From NCBI GenBank assembly GCA_023159155.1, contig JAJNNX010000013.1, positions 372,001 to 436,000 on the forward strand: DNA of 64,000 nucleotides, given 5' to 3'. Positions within the stretch are counted from its first letter, which is position 1. Every line of letters starts with the position of its first letter. Of this stretch, positions 46,971 through 59,161 are shown in pieces. This DNA comes from Ustulina deusta (Eukaryota > Ascomycota > Sordariomycetes > Xylariales > Xylariaceae). A program made the translations under genes and the position numbers. The notes under the pieces are model-generated. The model saw only the letters and a program-made list of their open reading frames with translations. It ran no database searches and was not told where the DNA came from.

Positions 46971-49249
46971 TTATCTTTTTTTTTTTTAATGCTTGCTTTT
47001 AAGCATTTTTATAATTAAATAATATAAAAATTTATAGGTTTTTTTAGGTTATATTAATAGAACTGATATATAGCTTTTTTTGTTTTGTTGCTATATAAAT
47101 AATTGTAAAGTTCTTAAGTCTAATGCTTTTTAGCTGGCTATTTTTCCTATTTAACTAGGTATTTTATATTGCTTTAAGTTTTTAAAAAATCTTTTATTTT
47201 TTTTATTTAGTAATCTTTGGACTTAATTAGGGCTGCTTTTTATAAAACCTAGTCAAAATTAAGTAATACTTAATTACTAGCGTAGTAAAGCTTAATAAAT
47301 AAAACATAAAAAAAATTATAGATTTTTTATTTTTTAAATAAAATAAATCGGATAGTAATAAGAAAAATAACCTTTTAAATCTTAAAAAGTTCTAATATTT
47401 TTTTATTAAGCTTTTTTATAAGTTGTTTAGTTTTAATATTTTTAGTATTTAATATTACTAGTTAGTTCTTAGTATAAGTAAGTACTTCTATTCTTTTTTT
47501 ATTAGCTTATTCTTTTATTTTTTAATAGCTTTTTTTTAAATGCTTCTATATGTTTTAGTAAACTTGTATTATCTAGTATATATACAACTAATTTTTTAAA
47601 TTATAAAGTGTGCTAAAAGGGGGATTATGGGCTGCTAGGTAATACTTATAATTTGCATAAAATAAAGTTATATATATAAATATAGATATAGTATTATTAT
47701 ACGTAAATTCTGCTATAGAAAATAAATTTTTTTAGTTAGTTATTTTATAATTGATAAACGCTTATAAATAGATTTTTAAAAACTAGTTAAGTTGTTTAGT
47801 TTAACTATTAGTTTAAAAATAAAAAGCTATACTTATATGTAGCTTAATTCTTACTAGTTTAAAAAAGTCCTTTTATAAGTATGCAGTAAATCTAGAATTT
47901 TTATTAAAAATAATATTAAAAAGTATATTGTATAGTCTCTAATAGACTTTCGCAAATATTTTAATAAAATTATTAGTTTTTTTTTTCTAAACTTTTAAGG
48001 TTATAAAATAAGCCATTTTTATAAAAGGGTTAATTATTACTTATATAGAGTTGCAACTATTTAAAAAAAGTAAGTCTATAATAAAGTCTATTATAACTAA
48101 CTGCTATAAGCTATAATAAAGTTCTATAGGTTATAGCGGTCCATAGGGGGCATGCTATAAGATTTTGTTCTACTAGCATTATAGGCACCCTTGTACATAT
48201 TCCTATACCAATATTTCTAAATTTAACTACCAAAAATTGCAAGTAATTAACTCTATAGTTTTATCTATTCTTATATATCTTATTACTAACATATTATATT
48301 TAGACTTTATTATGTTTTCTTAAATAGCAGTAAATATTTATAGCTAATCTTTCCTATATAGCAAACCATTTTATACTTTAATATTTTTATTAAAGTTTTT
48401 TAGCTATAAGGCATACTTAATATTTTTTTTCCTTGCTTGGCAGACTTTTTTTGTAAAATCTTAGTTCTATTGTAGTACTATTAAGCTATATAACTATTTT
48501 AACGTTGGTAGGACTACTATTACTATTAAAAATAGTATATTTTATAAGTAAAAAAAATATTTATTTTATAAAACTGTTTTTATTAGCTAGTCTTTACTTC
48601 CCTCTTTCTTAAAGCAATATTAGGCTAGTTTAAATATAATATTGGCCTTTTTATTAAGTTGTTTTAATTAATAATTAATTATAAACTAGTATATAAATAA
48701 TTGCTAGGCCTATTATATTTATTTATAGTTAAGAACTTTTATAATTATAAAATATACAAAGTTCTAGTGGTCTAAATAGATCTCGATCCTATACTTAGCA
48801 CTTTTTAGGTATTAGTGCCAGCAATCAAAAAAATCCACTATAGCTAGAAGTTCTTTATTATAGATTTTGTAATTTATTTTTGCTAGCATAAGCTTACGTA
48901 AATAGAAAGCAACCAGATATAGTTGTCTATTTAGGTCTTTTTATAATAGGACTGCCTTAAAAGCAAAATTTAATATGTTGGTTTCTATATATATAATTTT
49001 TTTTAGGTTAAAATATACTAAAATAAAAGCTGTAATAAATTAGTATTTTAATTTTTTAAAAGCTTTACTTATTATTTCTATTTATTTCTATTTCTTTTTG
49101 TTCTTTTTATTAGTATCCATAAAAGGTTTAACAATTGCTAAAAATTTTTTAATAAATTATCAATAGAAATTAATAAAGCTTATAAACTATTATAATTCTT
49201 ACAAAATATTTGGGGTTTCTTATTTATTAATATAGTTTATTTTATCTAG

Positions 49250-49860
49250 TGCTATAAAGATTTTATTAGTTTTAATAATATAGCTTAAAAACTCTACTTT
49301 TTATACCTACTATTTATATTTCTAGAGGGCAACTACTAGGTTATATTATATTAGCTGCTTTAGGACTTTTTTAACTAGTTGATTATATTTTTCTAGTATA
49401 TTGGCATAGATTAGTAGGTTGTTTAAATAAATAAGAAATCTAGTATTAATAAAGTTATAAAATATATTATTTATTATAGCTTAAAAGGTTGTTGGAGCGT
49501 TTATAAGTCCTATTAGTATAACTATATATTTAAAAAAGCTATATTTGTAACAGAATATTATTTTTTATTTGTTTTTTTTTTTAATATATATTAAAAAGAA
49601 TCTGGACTTTAGGTCAATTTTAGTAAACTATTTAACTATTACAAAACAAGTTTATAGCTCTACAATTAATAGTATTAAATACTGGACCAGGATTATTATA
49701 TTATTTAAGCTTTTATAATTAACTATAGGTTGCAAGGGATTATTTGGGTCTTTTTTATTAATAAATATTAAAAAAGCCCTATATAATAAAATAAATTTCT
49801 AAATATGCCTAATTTTTAATATTTTTTCTAATTATAGTTTTAAAATATTTAGTTCTTGCG
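49250..49860 (-). pseudogene. Decayed reverse transcriptase of the LTR element
   Basis: Minus-strand translation shows Ty3/gypsy reverse transcriptase blocks in the correct order, broken by many TAA and TAG codons. The blocks are a KKDPNNPLQPIVNYKSLN-type segment, FTKIDLKSRF, a LIGLINAPTTF segment corresponding to the usual MPFGLxNAPATFQ, and an IYLNNLLIYAN segment where functional enzymes have YLDD. The aspartates have changed to asparagine, as expected from G-to-A change in the coding strand. It cannot be active. Confidence 0.8.
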
Positions 49861-52800
49861 TGCTTATAATATATAATAATCCTTATAGCAATATTTTGCT
49901 TTCTACAATATTAATAAAATAATCCTATAACTAGTAATCAAATAGCTATTATATAGCCGCTTTAAATATAATAAAAATTTTTTTTTAGAACTTTTTAAAA
50001 ACTTAGGCAATAGTAATATTAGCAGCCTTTTATAGAATAGTTATTATAACTTTAGCTGTTTCTAAGTTTAGGATAGCTTAATTTATACAATTCTTATAAC
50101 AGTACTTTAAAATAAAAGTAATCTTTTAAATATTTTCAAAAAAATAGGCTAGCTAGTATTGTTCTAGCCACTATTAAAAAAAAATTATATTATATTTATT
50201 GTTTATTTTACTTAATTTAAAGCTAAGCTATATAAAATAATCTTTTTAATATCTAAAGACTATTTTTTTTATATAGTACCTACCTGCTTTTTATATATAT
50301 ATAGCATTAAAAACTATTATAGGTTATAGTTATATTCTTTTAATAAAAAATAACTTCTATTATTACGCTTAACTAAAAAATATTATTAGTATTAAACTCC
50401 TAGTATTAAGTAGCGCTTAAATAAAATATTTTTTGCTATTATATAGGAGCGTTATATATATTATAAAGTAATATCTTATTTTAGGTTCTAAGCTAGGTTT
50501 TTTTCCTAAGTTTGTTAGTTCTTTTTTAGGTTGCTTAATTGCGCTTACCTAAGGTTTATTACTTTAGTCTAGCCTTAAAATTTTATAAGGTATAGCGTAA
50601 AAGCTTTTTAAAAATCTAAGTCAGACTTGTTTATTTTTATAAATTATAGTAGTAGATTAGATATAGCTGTTAGGAATATGTTTATTTTAGCTTGTTTAAT
50701 AGGATCTAAAAAAAATTATTTTTTAGTTATTTTTTTTTTAGTAGTAGAAGTTTTTTTAAGCGCTAGTAGCAAGTTTTATCTATTAATATCTTTTTTAATA
50801 AAGCAAACAAAAATATTATAGTTATTTTGTTTATAACGTTAGTAGTTAATTTTGTTATGTTTTTGCTAGTTAATAGTAATTTAATTTATCCCTTTTAGGG
50901 CTGCTACTACTAAGGCCTATTATTTATTTTTAGGGTCTAGTTTGATTTTGTTATTAGTTTTTTTAAGTATATCCTTTTTTAAAAATTAGTTATAGCTTAG
51001 GTTAAAGTATCTTTTTTTGCTATAGTAGGGTTAGCCTAATTTTAAGAGCTCTATTATTAAAATAAGCTTTTTTTTTTTTAATATCCCAAGGTTAGTTAGT
51101 ATATTTTTATATATTTAGCCTACCTTTTATATAACCAAAATAAATTCTTTATTGGTTTCTAATAGGCCTTTTTAATAAAAATATACTAATTTAGTAATAT
51201 TATTAAAAAAAGTCTTAGTTATATAATTCTAAAAAGTAGTTCTAAACTATTAAATAACTTTATTAAAATTAAAAAACTTTATAAAATATTAAGCTATATT
51301 TTTTTTATATTTAAAACTAGTTATTTTTTTAAAGTTTTAATATTATTTAAAATAATTTTTAAACTTTTTTTTTAATATATATATATAGCTAAACTATTAG
51401 TCCATAAAACCCATTTTTTTTACTTATTTAATACGCTATTAGTACCAGGTTTATGTTTTGCTTATTAGTAGCAAGCCTACCTAGTTAATTTAATAGTAAT
51501 CCTTAAAAAAGCTTTTTTTATATATTTCTAGGTATAATTCCACTTTTATTTATTAGGTTTAAAACTTAGCTAAGTTTTCTTTATTATAAACTAATAGTTT
51601 ATTTAAATATACTAAATTAATTATAATAAAAGAAATTAAGTAAACAAAGCGTTTAAAGGCCTAGATTAGCCAATTATTAGATTATAACTTATTATTATTG
51701 CTATTATTAGTTTTTTAAAAACCCTATAAAAAAAAAAGCAGTAGTCTTTATAGAAGCCCTAGTAAGCTATTATTGTTATTATTATTACTTAAATCCCCTA
51801 GGTCCAAATTAAAAGCTCCAGATAAGCAATAAAATAACGCAGCTCCTTTATTCCTGCCAAACATAAAAAGTCCAGCATATACAAAATCAAATTACACGCA
51901 GGCTTTTTTAGCTATTTAACAGGCTTAAGCTTCCTAAAAAGCTTTACTAGTTAGCATTTTTTTTATCTAAGCTTCCGAGCTAAAATATTTAAATAAAAAC
52001 CTTTGTAATAAAAAAAACCTTAGTTGGCTAACAAAATAAATAAATATAAGCTTAAAAGCTATATGTTTTCTAATAAATTTTAGAACAAAATCTATGTTTA
52101 TTTTATAGTTAGCTACTAATTAAATATTAAATTTATCTAAAGCAGCCTAAATATATACCTAAAAATCTTTAATTTATTTCTAAGTAGCTTTGTTATAAAT
52201 AAAATTAAAATATTTTTAAACAAGCAGATCGTTAATCTAGTTTTTTTTTTTTGTTGCTTATAACGTTACTTTTTTTTAAAACTTCTTATATTATTAATAA
52301 TTTTTCTAAAATATTTTTAAAACTTATTATTATTATAAAATCATTTTTTTAAGTTTAATAATAGCTTTTTGCTAAATAGAAATATTTTAAGCAAACTTAG
52401 CAATAATCTTTTATATTTTTAAAAAAAATATAAAACTAAATTGTTTTATTTATTATTAAAACTATTTGATTTATTTTATAAATATAGTAATCCTTACTTA
52501 ATATATTTATATTATTATACTATAAAAATTATATATAATTTTATATTGCTTTTTGATTTTTTTTTAGTTTTAGTAATAAAAAACCTTAATATTATTAGTA
52601 AAAGTATTAATTGCTATATAAAAATTACTTATTTGTTAATATAACTTTATAAGCTAGTCTAACAGATTAGTAATAGTAATATTAGTTTTAATTAGTTTAA
52701 TTTAATTTTTTATAATAATATTATATTTTTAGGGGTTATATAGAATAATAGTGCTGGTATAGTTAGCTAATAGGTTTAATATGTTAGGCTTAGTTCTTAA

Positions 52801-53394
52801 AATATAAAGTTTAACTAGAAAGCAGAAAATTGATCGTAAATAGGAATATTGTTGCAAGGGTAATATGTCCTACGTGTTATAGTTTAGCTGCTTATAGGCT
52901 ATTAGTTTATTAATTGATCTAAGTATTTTTTTAAGTAGTAATAAAAAAAATATTCTAAGCGTAAATAAAAGAAAAACAAAAAATAATACTTCTAAAAAAT
53001 CTTAATAAAAAAAAACAAAAAAATCAAATAAAAAGACTACTAGAAACTATATTCTATTAAGCACAAGAGATAATTTTTTTGCTGCTAGTAATACTAAACC
53101 GTTTTAAACTAATTTGTTTTAAAAGTTTGGTTGTAGTTCGGCACTTTCCGGGTTATCTTTGTTTAAAATTTTGTTTAAATCTTTTTTTTTATCTAAATCT
53201 TTGTTTAAAACTTTGTTTAGATCTTTTTTTTTTAGTTTAAAAAAAACACCGCTAGCAATAACCGCAGTATAGAATAGTGGTTAGAATACAAAAAGTACTT
53301 CTAAAACTAGTAGGCTATTATTAGTAATAAGTACAGACTAAGCTAGAATAATTATAAAGTTATAAAAGTTCTCTCAAGTAAATAAAAAATTATT

Positions 53395-53713
53395 TATAAC
53401 AAAAACATATATTATAAGCTTAGAACTTAGTTATATTTAACTAATAATTCTTTAAAAGTTTTAAAATCTATAGCTCCCTTTTTTGAATGTTCGAACTTAA
53501 AATTTTTATAGCCTATTTATACCCGTTCACTATTAGGCTATTTGGAATATATTCTATGACTCTATCGACGCAAAGGACTGTTAGGTTTCCTTGCATATAC
53601 GCATAGTCCGTATGACCTCCAGTCCTTCCAATAAAGGCTTATCCGTTCCCCCGTGGGCCTGCATATTGTACCAACAGCATAGCTAGCGGCTTGGCATATC
53701 GATCCGTGTGACA
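53395..53713. repeat. Right LTR (319 bp)
   Basis: It is a direct repeat of 46652-46970. Its inner (left) half carries many G-to-A changes on the plus strand, while its outer half, next to the thioesterase, keeps the C- and G-containing sequence and the TGTGACA end. For the element it is the 5' LTR. Confidence 0.9.
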
Positions 53714-54680
53714 GACTGTTACCACTCACTCTACCTCTCCTTCCCCCGCTTCTTCTGAACCTACCCACGCTACTTGGGAGAGCACCGAGGAAAGCTCTGA
53801 TGTTTCTTCTGCTATTTTGAAGCCTGAGGCTGGTGTCGTTCCAGTACCACTGCATCCATTGGTGCGAGCTGTCCATACGACTTCGTCCGTCATCCTACAG
53901 GGTCGACCTCGCGCCGATCCTCGGACGCTCTTCCTGTTTCCGGATGGCTCGGGTTGTGCTGCATCTTACACAGGAATGGCGTCTGTTCGCTCCGGGTTAG
54001 CGATTATTGGGTTGAATAGCCCGTACTTCAGGCATCCCACAGAGATGGGGGGGTTGACGCTCGATGCACTGATGGAAATGTATCTCGGCGAGGTCCGCCG
54101 ACGCCAACCCTCAGGCCCTTACAGCCTCGGTGGCTGGTCCTCGGGTGGTATACTGGCATTTCGTGCAGCGCAGATACTTATTCAAGAGGGCGAGCAGGTT
54201 GACTCGCTTCTGCTGATTGACGCACCCCCGCCCACAGGATTGGATCCGCCACCTGAGCGCTGGTATGAGCAGTGCACCATGTCCGGCGTGTTCAGCGGTA
54301 TGACTGGCTGCTCGGCCTCCCGCGGTACGACCCCGTCGACTGTAATCCCGCACTTTCGCGCCGTGGTTCAAATGCTGCAGGCCTACCACGCCGATCCGTT
54401 ACCGCAAGGATTTACGCCACGGACAAGTATCGTTTGGGCGGGTAGGTGTGTGTTCGACGGTCGTCCCGGATATCCATTGTTTGAAATGCGCGCTGAAGAC
54501 CCCGAAGGCATAAAATTCCTCACCCGACAACGTACGGATTGGACCGCAGGCGAATGGACACAGCTATTCCCGCTTGACGAACCCGCGGTTTCGATTATGG
54601 AAGATCAAGATCATTTCAGCATGATGCGAAGCGAGAATGGAGAGCAGCTAGCTAGATTTATTTCCGATGCAACTCTTTGA
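53714..54680 (+). pseudogene. Non-reducing PKS remnant: thioesterase portion
   Basis: Starting right after the retrotransposon, the second GACTG copy is followed by a Ser/Thr/Pro-rich linker and then a complete thioesterase domain. The domain contains TLFLFPDGSGCAASY, the nucleophile motif GGWSSGG, and the catalytic-type DQDHFSMM near the end, and stops at 54678-54680. If the element and one GACTG copy are disregarded, this frame is the direct continuation of the second-ACP frame at 46651. In non-reducing PKSs this domain releases the product by hydrolysis or Claisen cyclisation. No stop occurs inside it, so this domain decayed least. It has lost its promoter and partner domains and should be inert. 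Confidence 0.88.
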
Positions 54681-55664
54681 GGGGTTGTATTGGGTAATCC
54701 ATCTACGTACCTTGATTACCCCGTTGTGCCCAGACGGCCGCCGTGACCAATTGTATTAGGCCATGGCAAAGATCCCAAGAAAGGCATACTCGACACATAT
54801 CATATGATCCGGAAGGAGTCATTGTCATGGTTGATTCTAGCCTTGCCTTGATTTGTAGTCCTTGGCAAAATGGAACTTATATGGGCGTTATATTCAGCTT
54901 TCTTAACTGGAGTCCATCTAAATGTCTGTATTCACTCATGTTTGAGAAACTCTGCTTTTATTTTCGCTTCGACTAAGTGTGGTGTCGATGATGGAGGAGT
55001 TAGATGAGCCATGCGTCCTTGCCAGGGCGAAATTCAGGTGTGTTCTCTTCTACTTAGCACATTACAGTTTGCGGGTGATATTTTAACGATGGGTTGGTTA
55101 TACTGTCTTGGCTTTTTGTCTAATGAACACCGTTACTCTGTAGAAACTGTTATATAATATAATATTCCAGTAGTTTAAGGGTTTGAGCCAACTTATGTCT
55201 AGACCAGGGAGTATGAACATGTAATTCTTGTTGATATCCATTTATAACGCGGCTATCTCACAGAGGTGTGGAGTTGCGATCTAGACTAATAGCTTAGGTC
55301 TAATCTAAAGGTCTGTATTAAGTATAACTACCTGTTATAAAAAGAAAAACTAACTGGAGTACAGTATCTGCCTAGGGTGCAAGGTATTTATGCCCAGTGC
55401 CTAAGGATAGCGCACGGTGCTCTTTCATGCAGGTATCAATGGATGGGTTGACTCGAGAGAAGTCAATGGATCCACAACCATCGATCTTCGATAAGCCCCA
55501 CTAAAACTTTTTTGCGTGAGCAGACAAAACACCATCTACGCATAAACCACTTGGATTTCAAGACAGTCAACCCCCGCGTTCCCCTCCACACGGTCGGAAT
55601 TTGCGCCCTAGACTACGCACCTACCTCGCAACAAACCCCAAGTTTCCCAGCCCCGAACCCGACA
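54681..55664. other. Intergenic region before the DUF2423 gene
   Basis: No gene is seen. The 3' end of the former PKS transcript would lie at its left, and the promoter of the DUF2423 gene at its right. Confidence 0.55.
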
Positions 55665-55797
55665 ATGGCAAAGAGCTCCCGCGCGAGTTCGCGCAAAGCG
55701 AACAACCAACGGCTCAAAGCCAAGGTCTTCGGGCCCGTCGAGACCGAGCGCAACGCGCGGCTCTCGGCGAAACTGCTCGAGTTGGCTGCGGCGCCCA

Positions 55798-55828
<31 letters not shown>

Positions 55829-56156
55829 CGACAGCGAATCCATGAACATCGTCGAGGTGGATGCCAATGCCGCTGGGAGGAGTAGGGATGCCGAGAAGGA
55901 GGGTGCTGCCGTCGCTGGCGAGAGTACGTCTTCCTCTCCGCCTGCCTGCCATGTAATGAATCGGGCTTGTGAGGAGCACCAAGGCTAATTGTAATTTGCA
56001 ATCACAATAGATGCCATGGATATCGACACCGCTAAGAGCGCTGCCACATCAAGCAAGTCGAGTAACAGGAAGGGCCGCATCGAGAAGCGGAGGAAGACGA
56101 GCAAGATCGTGTTTCCTAAGTACGGAGACAAGACCAATAAGAAGAAGAAGCACTAA
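55665..56156 (+). CDS. DUF2423 family basic protein
   Basis: Two exons, 55665-55923 and 56011-56156, give 134 aa. The N-terminus MAKSSRASSRKANNQRLKAKVFGPVE is the family signature, followed by RLSAKLLELAA. A PE repeat (PKPEPEPEPEPEP) encoded by a six-base direct repeat at about 55797-55826 follows. The C-terminus is highly basic: RKGRIEKRRKTSKIVFPKYG and NKKKKH. The family includes yeast YBL028C, a nucleolar protein thought to be linked to ribosome biogenesis; the same location is inferred from the basic tail. The intron starts GTACGT and ends CACAATAG. It is convergent with the swc2/YL1 gene at a distance of 224 bp. Confidence 0.88.
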
Positions 56157-56380
56157 GACCTCATGAGAATCGGCTTTCTTTACTCAGTGCTTCTAAGGGG
56201 CGCACATTTGGGGGCGTAGAAAATTCCGGCAAATGAAGGAAGCATCGCATAGGCGTTGAGGTTAACCCTTTTTTTTATTTTATTGATTGGTATTTTGGGA
56301 AATCTGGTATATCTATATCTACATAAAAGACATCATGCAATGATACCCTATACCGAGTTCTCAGATGCAACAACCCATCT

Positions 56381-59161
56381 TCATGGATTCACCACTCCTT
56401 GATCCACCACTATTGGAGGCACCGATGGTGATGATGCGAGTGGGACGCCCACAGTCGCTGTGAGAGGGCCCGATAGGTCCGAAGACGTGTTCGCCACGTA
56501 TGTCGGCCGAGGGTTGTCTATGTCACCTATGGTCTTTGTGTTGGTATTACTAGCCATGGGTCCATCTAAGGTGGCAGCATGCTCTGCATTCAGTGCGAAT
56601 GTGGCGCTGGTTGTTGGAACATACGACTGAATGCTGCTAGTCGATCCGCTTGTAATGAAGGGAGCCTCAGTCTTACCAGGTTCTTTACCCGGCCCATCAA
56701 ATGTGGCAGGAGTATCGCTACTCTCCCCGCCCTCAGCAACCGGAGTAAGTATGTTTTGCGACTGGGAAGCGGGCAGCACTGAAACTTCTCCAGCCTGTTT
56801 GTCAGCTGTCTGGGATCCCGTATCTTTATTCAAACCATCTGTTATTTCTTCATCCTTCATAGCTGGATTAGCAGAGGTCTGTTCTTTGGGAGGCATAGGT
56901 GCATCCGGATCCACGAATCTCACGGGGACACCTATAGCGGCGGAAGTTTCGCTGCCAATCCATGCGCCTATCAAGGTACTCCATTTATACTCGCCACTGT
57001 AGAGCTTCTGGATCTGGTTGAAAGCATATGCATTGTAGTATGGTAAACCCGTCCTGGGATCTCTGTACCTTGCCGGGTGGTTTGTGATCACGCAACGAAT
57101 CGCTGGCCCGTGTTCTGTAGTACAGTCAGTCTATGTATGACATCTAAAGGGGAATGATCACAGCAACTTACTCGGCAGCTTACTCATCTCCCGACCGAAT
57201 AGAATGCGAGTCTGCACCGACTTGTCTTTCACTGCGTTCTCATTAAAGTTCTGCAGTATGATACAATTGCGTGTAGCCTTGCCGTTAGCGGGAGGTGACG
57301 GCGGTGATGGCGGCGCAACCTCTTTAGGTTGGTGCTTTTGAAGATTGGCCTTCGTAGATTTCACAGCGCCTAGTGATGCCTTTGATGGTCGGGTATGAGG
57401 AAGGGCCGGCGTAATTGATGGTGTAGAGGGCGCAGCAGGTTTTGGCGTTGATATGACCTGTGTAGACCGATTTGATGTCGGTGTCGGTGCTGGTGCTGGT
57501 GCTGGGGGAGTATGGATATTGGTTTGAGGCATTGATAGTGGTGACTGTGTTCGCGGTGGGTTTGGAGGTGCAAGGACATTGGAAGAAGTGGTCGAGTTAA
57601 GTGAAGGGTGGTAACCAATCATAGGCATAGATAACCCATTTTGAGAGACGCCGACAGGAGGTGCCAAGAAACTGTTGGAGGGCGGTTTCAGCTCCAGAGG
57701 CTTCATTAACGACGATTGCGTTGGTGGCATGAACATGCTAGTAGTGTACAAGCCTGTATTAGGTGGCTGGAGATCTGGGGGTTTGAGATCTGGCGGTCTG
57801 ATATCCGCCAGTGGTGGTATTTGGGGTTGAGGAACAGTACCTGCGTGGTCTGGAACTTGACCACGAGAATTTAGGGCACTTGAGGCCTGTCCATCTTGTG
57901 CTGTAGGCACGACAAGCAGAATAGGAGATGCAGCTGGAGTCATCTCGACAGCTCCATTGTGCGTTGGTTGAGTTTCTTGCCCAACGCCCTTGGAGGGCGC
58001 AGGAGCTTCGTTCTTCGCACCCACCAAACCTGCACCGTCTGATACTGATACTACACCCCCTTTGCCTAGTTTGGGTTTCGCGTTGACCTCCTTTGACGAT
58101 GCAGGCCCAGGGCCAATGGAAGCTATTTTGTCAGGAGAAGGTTGTATGTTGTCGGGTTGACCAGCTTTGTCTTCGCGTGAGCCATCTGTCGCTTCTTCAG
58201 GACCAACAGCAGAGTGGCGTTTCCTTTTTGCCGGTTTTTCTTCGATGGTGACTATCTTCCCAACATGCTTCAGTTTTCCGTCTATCCATTCGCCGACACC
58301 GCTCCAGAACGTGACGACAGGACCCTCCAAAGTCCGGTTGTTCAAGGCGGCTAGCTTAGCTTTTCGCTCTTCTTCTCGCTGCTTCTCGGCTTCCTCCCAG
58401 CGATTCAGACTCTTGGCATTTCTTTTTTCTACCAATGCTGCCTCAGCAAGGCGTTCTGCCTGTGTCATGGGCGGCTTCTTGAGGGCTGCCATCTTCTTTG
58501 CCTTTCGCTCCATAGCTTCTATCTGTTGTAGTCGCTTAACCTCTCGCTCGGCCATCTGTTTATGAAGTTGTTCTTTGCCAGCCATTGTAGTCTCTCGCTT
58601 CGAAGCTCTGGTAGGCATATCGGCGGGGGAGGGAAGCCAGCTTATTCTCTCTGATTTCTTCTTCGGTCTTGGTTTGGGTGCCGGTGTTATGCTTGCGCTT
58701 GGTGTTTGGGAGGTGTCTATTTTGACCTTTTTGCGGAACTTGAGTGGTATCGCTTCTTGTGCCTTGCGCTTACGAGCCGCTTGCCTGCTCTCTCGTGCTT
58801 GTTTCTCCAGCTCTTTCTCCCCTTCCAAATCGTCGGCATTTTCCTGCGCATCCTCATCTTCAGAGGATGACATATGGGCGTCAGACCCATTGTCGTCGAC
58901 ATCTGTAAAGCCTGCATCGTCGGCATCTTCGGCGAAAAGGAGTTCAAGTTCGTCATCGGGTTCCTCTGCAGCGATCATCGACTGCATGCGATTGCCAGCC
59001 GTGGATCGTTTTTCTCGACCAGTCGCCAACCACGTGGTTTTGGATGGCGGCTCTTCGTCGCCAGATAAGTCATTTTCGCTGTCGCTCGAGTCTGATGAGA
59101 GAGGATCCTTCTCTTCCCCGTCAACTTGCATTCGTCGTTCTTCCTCGTCGGAAGTCGCCAT
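56381..59161 (-). CDS. swc2: SWR1 complex subunit Swc2/Vps72 (YL1 family)
   Basis: Two exons, 59161-57172 and 57114-56381, give 907 aa. The N-terminal 250 residues are acidic and then basic: EDEDAQENADD and similar runs, then RESRQAARKRKAQEA and KFRKKVKIDTS. This is the YL1 nuclear domain that binds histone H2A.Z. A coiled, lysine-rich part follows (LHKQMAEREVKRLQQIEAMERKAKK), then a long Pro/Ser-rich linker. The YL1_C domain is split by the intron: ILFGREMSKLPKHGPAIRCVITNHPARYRDPRTGLPYYN. In yeast Swc2 is a SWR1 subunit for H2A.Z deposition. The start MATSDEEERRMQVDGEE is used; an upstream frame extension is unsupported. A Ser/Thr-rich tail of about 150 residues extends beyond YL1_C. Confidence 0.92.

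Larger units (their letters stand above)
46652..53713 (-). mobile_element. Ty3/gypsy LTR retrotransposon, RIP-mutated
   Basis: The element is 7,062 bp long, flanked by GACTG on both sides, with two direct LTRs of 319 bp. The interior is extremely AT-rich and has no long ORF. Its coding strand is the minus strand. There a reverse transcriptase can still be followed at about 49250-49860 (for example NPLQPIVNYKSLNNI, FTKIDLKSRF, LIGLINAPTTF, and FLIYLNNLLIYA at the normally YxDD-bearing site), and an integrase zinc-region remnant lies near 48090-48230. The order reverse transcriptase before integrase identifies Ty3/gypsy (Metaviridae-type LTR elements). In its own orientation the LTR reads TGTCACACGG...TGTTACA. 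It inserted into the ACP2-TE linker of the PKS. Confidence 0.92.

Noticed and set aside
50627..52644. Short Phe/Ile/Leu/Tyr-rich open frames inside the retrotransposon
   Set aside because: They result from extreme T-richness after RIP and have no retroelement domain; the element's coding strand is the other one.
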